The notes under the pieces are model-generated. The model ran no database searches, was not told the DNA's origin, and saw only the letters and a program-made list of their open reading frames with translations. The position numbers and the translations under genes are program-made. This document shows positions 14,422-22,359 of a stretch of DNA of 34,671 bases, in pieces; the first letter of the stretch is position 1; every line of letters begins with the position of its first letter. The DNA lies in contig CANMLD010000021.1 in the NCBI GenBank assembly GCA_947498315.1, positions 1 through 34,671 of the forward strand, given 5' to 3'. This DNA comes from Pseudomonadota bacterium (GTDB lineage Bacteria; Myxococcota_A; UBA9042; GCA-2863065).

Positions 14422-14855
14422 GCCTCACGCCCGTAAACCCGCCCGCGCTCGGGACGCCGCGCGGCTATAGCAACGGCATGGTGGCAGCGGCCGGGGGGCG
14501 TCTCCTCTTCGTCGCGGGGCAGATCGGCTGGGACGGTGAGCAACACTTCGTCTCCCCTGAGTTTTTGCCGCAGTTCGAGAGAGCACTCGAGAACGTCCTG
14601 GTGGTTGTCACCGCCGCGGGTGGGCGCGCTGAACACATCGGCCGTCTGACGCTCTACGTGGTCGACAAGACCGAGTACACTGCGGATCTTCGAGCGGTCG
14701 GTGGCGCGTATCGGCGCGTCCTCGGGCGCCACTATCCGGCGATGTCCCTCGTCGAGGTGAAGAGCCTCCTCGAGCCGCTCGCGCGCGTCGAAATCGAAGC
14801 CACCGCCGTCCTGCCTGGCGGCCACACCGGAGAACACGATGGCGAGACCCGCTGA
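14418..14855 (+). CDS. Rid (YjgF/YER057c/UK114) family protein lacking the catalytic Arg
   Basis: A 145-residue protein with the Rid fold pattern: GRLLFVAGQIGWDG, FERALENVLVVVTAAGG and IGRLTLYVVDKTEYTADLRA. It ends in the trimer-forming strand VEIEATAVLP. In RidA the imine-deaminating Arg (Arg105 in E. coli numbering) stands in a PARxxVEV motif. Here that segment reads YPAMSLVEV, with Met109 in place of Arg. This places it among Rid subgroups without proven deaminase activity. The ATG overlaps the SDR stop by four bases, and the 3' end overlaps the hydratase gene by 17 bases. The role in the operon may be to handle a reactive imine/enamine intermediate or something unrelated. Confidence 0.88.
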   Translation: MSLTPVNPPALGTPRGYSNGMVAAAGGRLLFVAGQIGWDGEQHFVSPEFLPQFERALENVLVVVTAAGGRAEHIGRLTLYVVDKTEYTADLRAVGGAYRRVLGRHYPAMSLVEVKSLLEPLARVEIEATAVLPGGHTGEHDGETR

Positions 14856-15654
14856 GCCCTTCCGTCCCGAGACCTTCGACTACGCGCTCGACCCCTCGAC
14901 CGGCGTCGCGACGCTCACCTTCACCCGCCCGGACCGGCTCAACTCCCTGACCTTCGAGGTCTACGCCGAGCTGCGGGACGCGTTCCGGCGCCTCGACGTC
15001 GAGCCCGGCGTGCGCACGATCATCCTGACCGGCCAGGGCCGCGGCTTCTGCTCCGGCGGCGACGTGGAGACCATCATTGGCGAACTCTTCGCGCGCGACT
15101 ATCAGGGCCTCCTCGAGTTCACGCGCCTCACGTGCGACCTCATCCACGCCATCGTAAGGTGCCGTCGCCCCGTCATCGCCGCCCTGAACGGCACGGTCGC
15201 CGGCGCCGGGGCCGTCATCGCCGCGGCGGCCGACGTCCGGATCGCGTCCGAGACCGCCAAGATCGCCTTCCTCTTCACCCGCGTCGGCCTCTCCGGCGCC
15301 GACATGGGCTCCGCCTGGCTCTTGCCGCGGCTCATCGGACACGGGCGGGCGACGCAGCTCCTGATGACCGGCGAGTTCACCAGCGCGCAAGCAGCTGAAC
15401 GTATTGGGCTTTATAGTCGCGTCGTCCCACCGGACCAGCTCATGGCCGAAGCGCGCGCCTTCGCTGAGAAGCTCGCCCGCGGCCCACAGTTCGGCCTCGC
15501 GATGACCAAGGACCTCCTGAACCGCGAAGCGTCGATGGACTTCGTGAGCGCGCTCGAAGCCGAAGCGCAGGCGCAGGCGGTCTGTATGCAGCACTCGGAC
15601 TTCCGCGAAGCCTACGAGGCCTTCATGGGCAAGCGGGAGCCGCGTTTCCAATGA
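14839..15654 (+). CDS. Enoyl-CoA hydratase/isomerase family protein
   Basis: A 271-residue crotonase-fold protein. It shows the first oxyanion-hole segment GRGFCSGGDVETI, the second segment ALNGTVAGAGAVIAAAADVR, and the active-site loop TRVGLSGADMGSAWLLPRLI. The loop has GADMGS rather than the usual P-x-x-G-G-xx arrangement. This subtype is seen in hydratases from aromatic-acid CoA pathways, and the two catalytic Glu residues of rat hydratase are not obviously both kept. The start at 14839 is supported by GGAG at 14829-14832. It overlaps the Rid gene by 17 nt and the acyl-CoA dehydrogenase start by 4 nt (ATGA). Expected reaction: hydration of an enoyl-CoA or ring cleavage/isomerisation; the substrate is unknown. 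Confidence 0.9.
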   Translation: MARPAEPFRPETFDYALDPSTGVATLTFTRPDRLNSLTFEVYAELRDAFRRLDVEPGVRTIILTGQGRGFCSGGDVETIIGELFARDYQGLLEFTRLTCDLIHAIVRCRRPVIAALNGTVAGAGAVIAAAADVRIASETAKIAFLFTRVGLSGADMGSAWLLPRLIGHGRATQLLMTGEFTSAQAAERIGLYSRVVPPDQLMAEARAFAEKLARGPQFGLAMTKDLLNREASMDFVSALEAEAQAQAVCMQHSDFREAYEAFMGKREPRFQ

Positions 15655-16811
15655 GCGGCTACAGCGCGCTCCACCTTGCGCCCGTCCGGGCCTTCCTGAC
15701 GCCGCATCACGACGCCATCGCCGACCGCGCGCTCGCCTTCGCGCGGGACCACCTGCTCCCGATGCCGGCGCCGACTACCGACGCCGAAGGCCGCCTCCAG
15801 GCTCGGCGGGTGCTCGACCACCTCGCCGGGTCTGGCCTCCTCGCCGCGATCGCGCCTTTCGATCTCCGCGCCTGCTGCCTCATTCGCGAGGCGCTCGCGT
15901 GGGCCTCACCGCTCGCCGACGAGGTCTTCGCATTACAGGCCCTCGGCGCCATGCCCATCTTGCTCGCAGGCGACGCGGACCAACACGCCCGCTTTGCCGC
16001 CGGCCTCGTGGCCGGCACCCAGATGGGCGGCTTCGCGATGACGGAGCCCCAGGCCGGCTCGGACGTCGGCGCCCTGACCACCCGCGCGGTCAAAGACGGC
16101 GATGGCTACCGCATCGACGGCTTCAAGACCCTCATCTCGAACGCGGGCATCGCCGACCAGTACGTCGTCTTCGCCTCGACCGACCCGGCCGCGGGCGCGA
16201 AGGGGCTCTCGTGCTTCGTCGTTCCCGCCGATGCCGAAGGCGTCCGCTTCGTCAGGCCACTCGTGCTGAGCGCGCCCCACCCTCTCGGCGAGCTCGCCTT
16301 CGAGGGCTGCTGGGTGCCCGAGTCCGCCCGCCTTGGTCCGGAAGGCGCCGGCTTCCGAACTGGCATGGCGACCCTCGACCGCCTGCGCCCCACCGTCGCC
16401 GCCGCCGCCACCGGGATGGCCGCCCGTGCTCTCGACGAGTCGCTGTCCTACGTGAAGTCCCGTTCCCAATTCGGCCGCGCGATCGCGGAGTTCCAGCTCG
16501 TCCAGGACAAGCTGGCGGTAATGGCGACCGAGCTCACCGCTTCGCGCCTCCTCCTTTACCGAGCCGCCTGGGAACACGACACGGCCACCACCCCCGGCAA
16601 ACGCCTTACCCTCGAATCCGCAATGGCGAAGTCCTACGCCACCGAAGCCGCCCAGCGCATCGTGGATTCGGCCGTGCAACTACACGGCGGGTCGGGCGTA
16701 CTCGCCGACTCGGTCGTCGACCGGCTCTATCGGTCGGTGCGGGCCCTTCGCATCTATGAAGGGACCACCGAGGTACAGCATCTCGTCATCGCTCGGCATT
16801 TGCTGGGGTAG
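15651..16811 (+). CDS. Acyl-CoA dehydrogenase family protein
   Basis: A 386-residue flavoenzyme. It carries the flavin/substrate motif GGFAMTEPQAGSDVG, a second motif DGFKTLISNAGIAD and the C-terminal ACAD helices KSRSQFGRAIAEFQLVQDKL. The segment AVQLHGGSGVL precedes the end motif RIYEGTTEVQHLVIARHLL, where Glu370 is the probable catalytic base. It oxidises an acyl-CoA at the alpha-beta bond and passes electrons to ETF. The N-terminal 80 residues are weakly conserved. It is the last gene of the coupled SDR-Rid-ECH-ACAD operon. Confidence 0.92.
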   Translation: MSGYSALHLAPVRAFLTPHHDAIADRALAFARDHLLPMPAPTTDAEGRLQARRVLDHLAGSGLLAAIAPFDLRACCLIREALAWASPLADEVFALQALGAMPILLAGDADQHARFAAGLVAGTQMGGFAMTEPQAGSDVGALTTRAVKDGDGYRIDGFKTLISNAGIADQYVVFASTDPAAGAKGLSCFVVPADAEGVRFVRPLVLSAPHPLGELAFEGCWVPESARLGPEGAGFRTGMATLDRLRPTVAAAATGMAARALDESLSYVKSRSQFGRAIAEFQLVQDKLAVMATELTASRLLLYRAAWEHDTATTPGKRLTLESAMAKSYATEAAQRIVDSAVQLHGGSGVLADSVVDRLYRSVRALRIYEGTTEVQHLVIARHLLG

Positions 16812-16895
16812 ATTTGATCGAGATCTACGTCAGTACCGACGTCGAAGCCGACGGCCCCATCCCGGGTCCACACTCGATACCAACCGATCGGTCCG

Positions 16896-17165
16896 TCATC
16901 GCCTGGGTGACTCGGGGGCCGATAGGTCGATGAGCGCGCCCGGCATCGTGGCTCGCGAGTACGTCGGCAAGGGTCGCCCGCTCAGAGCCCATGCCTGCTG
17001 AGCGAGCTCCCACATCACGGAGAGCGCCGCCTCTTTCGAGGCCACGGAATGGTTCGAGTGCCTGTCGAGTGTCGTCAGTTCAGAGGCCCAGGTGCGGCGG
17101 CGCTCTTCGGCTCGACGCGCGCGGCGCTCGTCGTCAGCATCGATAGTCACTGAGGATTTCGCCAT
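16896..17165 (-). CDS. Small hypothetical protein
   Basis: An 89-residue protein from the ATG at 17165; the frame is open back to 17234. I do not recognise a named family. The first half is highly charged (DADDERRARRAEERRR) and helical. The second half reads AALSVMWELAQQAWALSG then a PTYSRATMPG segment. That pattern resembles small proteins encoded next to nucleotidyltransferase-like genes of AbiEii type, but no such partner is present here. No convincing ribosome binding site is visible. It lies alone between the acyl-CoA dehydrogenase gene and a repeat region. The coding call rests on the amphipathic pattern and length, so confidence is moderate. Confidence 0.5.
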   Translation of the reverse strand: MAKSSVTIDADDERRARRAEERRRTWASELTTLDRHSNHSVASKEAALSVMWELAQQAWALSGRPLPTYSRATMPGALIDLSAPESPRR

Positions 17166-17426
17166 GTCTTCGAGTCTATCGCACCGCTTGAACGAAGGCA
17201 CTTGTTGGGTTGTCCTCCGAGCGCCAGTGCTCACTTTTGGGAGCCGTCCTCTTCTTCAGTGGTAGACGTCGGCTCCCATTTGGCCCGAAGTAGCCGTCGA
17301 CCGAGAGTCGACCCCTGGCTTCTCAGGACGGCCGCGCGCTCCCACTCTGTTCAGCGCATGGACCCGATGAATCCACTCGAGCGACTCCTCCAGTCATTGG
17401 AGTCGTTCGGCCAGGGTCAGGGAAAG
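17166..17426. other. Gene-poor stretch before the 47-bp repeats
   Basis: About 260 bp without a supported gene. An ATG at 17358 opens a short plus-strand frame starting MDPMNPLERLLQSLESFGQG. It looks protein-like for some 25 residues and then runs into the tandem repeat, where it loses any protein character and ends at 17561. It could be the start of a gene destroyed by repeat expansion. No ribosome binding site was seen. Confidence 0.4.
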
Positions 17427-17614
17427 CCCAGGCCGACGCTGTCGGCGGTCGGCACCCTCTCAGGTACACTCAGCCCAGGCCGACGCTGTCGGCGGTCGGC
17501 ACCCCCTCAGGTACACTCAGCCCAGGCCGACGCTGTCGGCGGTCGGCACCCTCTCAGGTAAACTCAGCCCAGGCCGACGCTGTCGGCGGTCGGCACCCTC
17601 TCAGGTACACTCGG
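17427..17614. repeat. Four tandem copies of a 47-bp hairpin-bearing repeat
   Basis: Units at 17427-17473, 17474-17520, 17521-17567 and 17568-17614 are almost identical; differences are single bases (for example ggtacactcag against ggtaaactcag). Each unit contains a perfect short hairpin GCCGAC-GCT-GTCGGC. The array lies 18 bp downstream of the lipocalin-like gene's stop, with no spacers between units. Confidence 0.95.
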
Positions 17615-17631
17615 CTCAACCCGCCGACTCT

Positions 17632-18144
17632 TCAACCAACCACCACGTCCCGTCCGCCGTAGGCCCGGGCCGCCGACGTCGTGAAGAACCACCCATCCCG
17701 CCGTGGCGCGACCGTGTCCATCAGCGTCTTGAGCGCCGCTCGCGCCTCGGATTCGGGGAAACTCGGGTCCCGCGCATAGAGGTCCCAGCCCTCCGGCGTA
17801 ATGCCGAAGGAGACCCGGGAGAACCACGTGGCAGCCCATCGGTACTCGGGATCGATTGCGACGACGCACCACTCGCTGGTCACGACCTTGAGCAGGCCCG
17901 TTCCGCGCCACTGGAAGCGGCCCGGCGGCGCGACCACCGTGTTCTCGCCGCCGACGTGCCACCGGCGACTGAAGGGCGGGCCGATGAAGCGGACCTCGTC
18001 GAGCCAGCGCCCGTCAGGTTTCTGCGTGTAGGTCACGGTCGGCTCGGACCGCTTGCGCCAAAAGGGGAGGGTGGTGGCGATGATCTGCCACTGCCCCAGG
18101 AGTCGGTCGAGGTCGAGTCCCGGCGGGGGTGCGATGCGCGTCAT
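17632..18144 (-). CDS. Lipocalin-like protein
   Basis: A 170-residue protein from the ATG at 18144. The N-terminal segment LDLDRLLGQWQIIATTLPFW has the G-x-W motif of lipocalins (as in bacterial Blc). The later segment VVAIDPEYRWAATWFSRVSF followed by WDLYARDPSFPESE matches the closing strands and C-terminal helix region of Blc-type proteins. No signal peptide or lipobox is seen, so it may be cytoplasmic or wrongly started. An open frame continues upstream to 18246 but lacks a signal peptide too. Lipocalins bind small hydrophobic ligands; the ligand is unknown. It is divergent from glutaryl-CoA dehydrogenase, with 103 bp between start codons, and followed by the 47-bp repeat array. Confidence 0.7.
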   Translation of the reverse strand: MTRIAPPPGLDLDRLLGQWQIIATTLPFWRKRSEPTVTYTQKPDGRWLDEVRFIGPPFSRRWHVGGENTVVAPPGRFQWRGTGLLKVVTSEWCVVAIDPEYRWAATWFSRVSFGITPEGWDLYARDPSFPESEARAALKTLMDTVAPRRDGWFFTTSAARAYGGRDVVVG

Positions 18145-18247
18145 GGCGCGACCATAACACGGAGGCTCGCGGGTGTGGTGTCGGCGCTCCGCCTGCGCCA
18201 TACTCCGCGCGAGGGAGCACCCCAGCTCATCGACCCTTGGAGGCACC

Positions 18248-19435
18248 TTGGCCAGCGCGTCACAACCCTATCTCCTCGACATCACGCCGGAACTGGCAGA
18301 GGAGGAGCGGCTCGTTCACGCGAGCGCCGCCGACTTCTGTCGCTCCCGGCTGCTCCCCATCATCGCCGAGCACTACGAAGCGGGCACCTTCCCTCGGGAC
18401 CTCATCGTTGAGTTCGCGCGGATGGGTTTCCTCGGCGCGCCGCTCGAGGGTTACGGCTGCGCGGGGCTGAACCCCGTGGCTTACGGCCTCACCATGCTCG
18501 AGCTCGAGAAGGTCGACAGCGGCCTCCGCTCCTTCTGCTCTGTTCAGACCGCGCTCGTCATGTGGCCCATCTTCGCGTACGGCGACGAGACTCAGAAGCA
18601 GCGCTGGTTGCCCGCGATGGCGCGGGGTGAGGCCATCGGCTGTTTCGGCCTCACCGAGCCCGGGTCCGGCAGCGATCCCGGCAGCATGCGCACGAACGCC
18701 CGCCGCGAGCCGAACGGCGACTACGTCTTGAACGGCGAGAAGATGTGGATCACGAACAGCCCGATCGCGGATGTCGCCGTGGTCTGGGCCAAGGTCGTCG
18801 AGGAGGGCCGTCCCGACCCCGTCGTCAGGGGCTTCCTCGTCGAGCGCGGCATGCAGGGGTTCTCGACTCCGGAGATCCACGGCAAGCTCAGCCTACGCGC
18901 GTCGATCACTGGGTCCATCGTGCTCGAAGACGTTCGGGTACCGGCCTCATCCATGCTGCCGGGCGTCTCCGGACTCAAGGGGCCCCTTGGCTGCCTCACC
19001 CAGGCCCGCTACGGCATTGGCTGGGGCGCGGTCGGCGCGGCGATGGGGGTCTACGAGCGTGCGCTCGAGTACTCCAAAGATCGTAAACAGTTCAACCGAC
19101 CTCTAGCGGGCTTTCAGCTCACGCAACAGAAGCTCGTCGAGATGCACAACGCCATCGGCAAGTCGCTCCTGCTCGCGCTCCACTTCGGCCGACTGAAGCA
19201 ACGCGGCAAGCTTACGTCGACCCAAGTGTCCTGGCTCAAGCGGGACAACGTCGCCATGGCGCTGGACTGCGCCCGTACGGCACGCTCGATCCTTGGCGGC
19301 AACGGGATCATGGGCGAGTTCCACGTCATGCGTCACCTCTGCAACCTCGAGACGGTCTACACCTACGAAGGTACCCACGAGGTTCACACTCTCGCCATCG
19401 GTCGCGCCATCACTGGGGAAGACGCGTTCACCTGA
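18248..19435 (+). CDS. gcdH: Glutaryl-CoA dehydrogenase
   Basis: A 395-residue protein very close to human and bacterial GCDH along its length. Key segments are VDSGLRSFCSVQTALVMWPI (with the substrate-binding Arg), IGCFGLTEPGSGSDPGSMRT, GEKMWITNSPIADVAVVWAK and GKLSLRASITGSIVLEDV. The end reads YEGTHEVHTLAIGRAITG with the catalytic Glu374. It oxidises and decarboxylates glutaryl-CoA to crotonyl-CoA, a step in lysine, tryptophan and aromatic catabolism. The start is set at TTG 18248, with GGAGG at 18239-18243 and a short four-nt spacer. Upstream in-frame codons give an Arg-rich sequence unlike the family. It is not in the same operon as SDR-Rid-ECH-ACAD but may act downstream of it. Confidence 0.95.
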   Translation: MASASQPYLLDITPELAEEERLVHASAADFCRSRLLPIIAEHYEAGTFPRDLIVEFARMGFLGAPLEGYGCAGLNPVAYGLTMLELEKVDSGLRSFCSVQTALVMWPIFAYGDETQKQRWLPAMARGEAIGCFGLTEPGSGSDPGSMRTNARREPNGDYVLNGEKMWITNSPIADVAVVWAKVVEEGRPDPVVRGFLVERGMQGFSTPEIHGKLSLRASITGSIVLEDVRVPASSMLPGVSGLKGPLGCLTQARYGIGWGAVGAAMGVYERALEYSKDRKQFNRPLAGFQLTQQKLVEMHNAIGKSLLLALHFGRLKQRGKLTSTQVSWLKRDNVAMALDCARTARSILGGNGIMGEFHVMRHLCNLETVYTYEGTHEVHTLAIGRAITGEDAFT

Positions 19436-19445
19436 CGGCGCTTGA

Positions 19446-19769
19446 CTCGCAGTCATCTGCCGGCACATCAACGAGACCACCCGTCGTGCCGCACGTGCGG
19501 AAGCCGAGCGCGAGCGAATCCTCGTCGCGCGTCTCTTCGAACGTCGCCTCGGCCATCAATTGAGCGCGGTCGTCGTGGGCCAGAAACCACAAGGGGCGCT
19601 GGTACAGGTCGATGGCGCTCTGGCCCTTCTCTCAGGGGAGGCGCCCCCGCTCGGCACGGTCGTGACCGTCGAGTTCCCGTCGGTGGACACCGAGCTCGGA
19701 CGCATCGATGTTCGTTGGGTCTCTCCACCTCCTGAAGCACTCCGAGTGGCTTTACACGGACTCGACTAG
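19446..19769 (+). pseudogene. 3' remnant of an RNB-family (RNase II/R) ribonuclease gene
   Basis: An open frame runs from just after an in-frame TGA (19443-19445) to TAG at 19767-19769, 107 codons, with no ATG, GTG or TTG before codon 39. The first part, ICRHINETTRRAARAEAERE followed by RILVARLFERRLG, matches the C-terminal end of RNB catalytic domains (H-N-T-RRA--AER pattern). The rest, LSAVVVGQKPQGALVQVDG followed by a beta-rich end, looks like the S1-type domain that follows. The bulk of the ribonuclease (more than 400 residues) is missing; upstream lies the intact gcdH stop at 19435. I infer a truncated relic. A TTG at 19560 could start a 69-residue product, but it would be only the S1-like part. 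Confidence 0.5.
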
Positions 19770-19942
19770 GCCGATATGCTGGGACTTCGGAACTCGGTTC
19801 CAGGCTCCTTCGGAGTCCGGCCCGATTCCCGGCCTAGCGGCAGTTTGCAGTCGCGTCATCGGGTTACCGAGGCAGCGCCACCTCATTTGAGCAGGGGCGA
19901 ACGTTTTCGGGGCTGGCTGGCGTTACTAGTATTGGAGGCGTC

Positions 19943-20749
19943 ATGGCAGAACAAGCTGGTCTTCGCTCATCTCTGGATAATCTTCGTCATCTCCACGTTG
20001 ATGACGGCGACGCCCCGAAGGCTGCAACACCGCCGACCAAGTCGAACAGCGACTCCTTGCTGGCTTCGCTCCTCAACGAGACCAGTGAAGAGGCCAACCG
20101 TGAGTTGCAAGAGTTGCAAACCAAGCTGCGCGAGAAGCGTCAGGCCGAAGAGGACGTCAAGCGGAAGGACGAAGACGGCCGCCGCAAGGTCCTTGACGCC
20201 CTTCGCGAGCAGGAAGCCCGACGACGCGAAGACAAGATCATCGAACGCGAAGCGGCCAGCAAACCCAGCCAGGCGCAGCCAGTCGCCATCTTCACCCCAG
20301 CCCCCCTCGTCGCGGAGCCGAAGAAGTCATCTGCGATGGCCTGGGTGATTGCCAGCGTAGCCATACTTGGCGCCGGCGGCGCCGGCTACGGTTGGTGGTC
20401 GTCCCAGAAGGCAGCTGACGAAGCCAAAGCGGCGGCGGCTGTCGCTGCCAGGGTCACCGCTGCAGCACCTGCCGTCGCCGCGCCGAAGGCGATACCGCTC
20501 CCACCGCCGATCACCATCATCAAGGTGCCGCCGATCGAAGCCCGTGACGCGGAGTGGAGCGAAGCAGGTCGCGTAACCGACCGGCGCTCCATCGAGCTGT
20601 CGTTCGTCGCACTCCCCGTCGAGGTGGTCAAGACCGGTGGTGGAAAGCAGGCGGGCAAGCGGCCCACCGGCGATGGTGGCAACACGGGTGGCGGCGGCAA
20701 GGTTCCCCGGCTCAAGATCAAAGCTCTCGACCTCGGCGGCAGCAAGTAG
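19943..20749 (+). CDS. Single-pass membrane protein with coiled coil and Gly/Lys-rich tail
   Basis: A 268-residue protein not recognised as a named family. Residues 45-105 are a charged coiled coil (NRELQELQTKLREKRQAEED). Residues 131-152 are one transmembrane segment (AMAWVIASVAILGAGGAGYG). After it comes an Ala-rich helix, a Pro-rich stretch (IPLPPPITIIKVPPIEARD), a short beta-like region and a Gly/Lys-rich tail. There is no signal peptide, so the N-terminus is probably cytoplasmic and the C-terminus periplasmic. The start ATG at 19943 has GGAGG at 19934-19938. It converges with the DUF2079 gene, whose stop is five bases away. A role as an envelope-spanning linker is possible from the layout only. 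Confidence 0.8.
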   Translation: MAEQAGLRSSLDNLRHLHVDDGDAPKAATPPTKSNSDSLLASLLNETSEEANRELQELQTKLREKRQAEEDVKRKDEDGRRKVLDALREQEARRREDKIIEREAASKPSQAQPVAIFTPAPLVAEPKKSSAMAWVIASVAILGAGGAGYGWWSSQKAADEAKAAAAVAARVTAAAPAVAAPKAIPLPPPITIIKVPPIEARDAEWSEAGRVTDRRSIELSFVALPVEVVKTGGGKQAGKRPTGDGGNTGGGGKVPRLKIKALDLGGSK

Positions 20750-20754
20750 AGACG

Positions 20755-22359
20755 CTACTTCGGCGCGGGTCCTCGCTCTCGATCTCTCGAGTCGCTTCCC
20801 GGAGAGCGTGCGCCACGTTTTCCGCCCTCCGGCCTCGTCGGCATGAGCGCCCGAAGCGTCGCTGAGAGCGTCTTCGATGGCATCCCTTGCCGCACCATGA
20901 GCAGCAGCCCACTGCCGTAGCGCTCAGCGAGCGCATACCCACCCTTCGCGAGTGCGCGCTCGTGCGCCTCCAATCCCCCAATGGCCAAGTACCGGCCCGC
21001 ACCTGCGTAGCGGTCGACCCCGTCGAGGGCCACATAGTCGGCTGTGCCGAACGGGACGTCGTCGTGGCCGTACTCCCAAAGTGAGACGCGCGGGGTGAGC
21101 GCAGGCAGGAGGTTGCCTGTGGCGGCGACGCTCGCGTCTGCCGGGATAAGCGCTACGAGCGCGTCCCGATCGTCGTCGCCCGCGTCTCGCGTCCTAAACG
21201 CGGCGTCGAACGGCGACCAAACGTCGCAGAGCCACCGGTCGGCCGGCGGTCCGTTGTGCGCGCAGTCCGTGGCGACCAACGCCAGCCCTGTCGGTGTGAC
21301 GTGAACGAGCAGGGTCGCCGCCAAGCTCCCCACCGCGGCGCGCACCGCCCACGGGCGCCCAGCCGACGCGATCACAGCGCCACCGATGCTGGCCGCGACC
21401 GCCGGGGCGATGAAGTGGAGCAGGTTCCCCGCGAAGCCGCCATCGAAGAGCAGAACCGCGGCAACGCTCGCGCCGCCGAGCAGGCTCTCTACGGTCAGTA
21501 GCGGCAGGAAGAGGACTGGGCCCAGGATCGCGAGTACGCCGATGAGGTGAGTCGGGTCGATCAACCTGTCGAGAAGTGTACCGGCGTCGAGCCCAAGGTT
21601 TTTGACCACGATCGTCTGCGCGTAATCTTGCACGACGACCATGGGCATCACCACCCTCGTCGCCACGATGAACCAGGTCGCCGCCAGCGCGATGAGCCCG
21701 ATCGCAGCGACGCGAGGCGCACCTCGCCACAGCAGGACGACTCCGAGCGGCACGATGGCGAGTGCGAGGTCTTCACGAAAGCTCAGTACGAGCGCCGCAA
21801 GAGCGAATGCGAGCCGCCACCGGCCAGCCCGGCACGCCCAGAGAAGAAAGAGCAGAGGCCCGCCCGCGAGCGCCACCGGGCGAAAGGTCGAGACCGTGAG
21901 CGCGATGGTGCCAGGCAAGGCCAAGTACACGGCAGCCCAGATCATCGCGAGCCGCTCTACTTGGGGCTGGTCCCGCCCTTCGTGCCTCACCAGCAGCACG
22001 GTCGCCAGCGCTCCGCTCGACACGATGAGCGCCTTCAAGAGCCAAAGTGCCGGCCACGGTCCAAGCGCCGCTGACAGCGCCGCCCACGCCGGCCATAGCC
22101 AGACCAGCGCGGCCTCCACGTGTGAAGGACGGTGCAAAGGATGGATGCTGTTCTCGAAGAAGTCGCCGCGGCCGATGTTCCAAAGCATCTGGTGGGTCAG
22201 CGCGTCGTCCTCCCACTCGTAGTGGACACCGGCGGCATAGCGCGACCACTGGAGCCAGACGACCAACGCCACCCACAGCCCGGCCATGAGCCCGGCCAGA
22301 GCCATCGCTGAAGGTCCACGTCCAGACCTGTTGCCGTCCCACGGGCCGTCCGGCGCCAT
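20755..22359 (-). CDS. DUF2079 multi-pass membrane protein
   Basis: A 534-residue protein with about ten hydrophobic segments in the first 360 residues. It has the DUF2079 pattern near the N-terminus: YEWEDDALTHQMLWNIGRGD then FFENSIHPLHRPSHVE, related to the 'D-x-x-Q-LW ... F-xx-S' motif of the family. The C-terminal 150 residues are soluble, with LIPADASVAATGNLLPALT and SLWEYGH, as in other members. DUF2079 is related to GT-C-type membrane glycosyltransferases, but its substrate is unknown. The start is the ATG at 22359, which overlaps the methyltransferase stop (TGATG), so translation is coupled. It is the third gene of the minus-strand unit with the giant protein. Confidence 0.87.
   Translation of the reverse strand: MAPDGPWDGNRSGRGPSAMALAGLMAGLWVALVVWLQWSRYAAGVHYEWEDDALTHQMLWNIGRGDFFENSIHPLHRPSHVEAALVWLWPAWAALSAALGPWPALWLLKALIVSSGALATVLLVRHEGRDQPQVERLAMIWAAVYLALPGTIALTVSTFRPVALAGGPLLFLLWACRAGRWRLAFALAALVLSFREDLALAIVPLGVVLLWRGAPRVAAIGLIALAATWFIVATRVVMPMVVVQDYAQTIVVKNLGLDAGTLLDRLIDPTHLIGVLAILGPVLFLPLLTVESLLGGASVAAVLLFDGGFAGNLLHFIAPAVAASIGGAVIASAGRPWAVRAAVGSLAATLLVHVTPTGLALVATDCAHNGPPADRWLCDVWSPFDAAFRTRDAGDDDRDALVALIPADASVAATGNLLPALTPRVSLWEYGHDDVPFGTADYVALDGVDRYAGAGRYLAIGGLEAHERALAKGGYALAERYGSGLLLMVRQGMPSKTLSATLRALMPTRPEGGKRGARSPGSDSRDRERGPAPK

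Noticed and set aside
17427-17614. 47-bp repeats considered as a CRISPR array
   Set aside because: Units are directly adjacent with no unique spacers and no cas genes are nearby.
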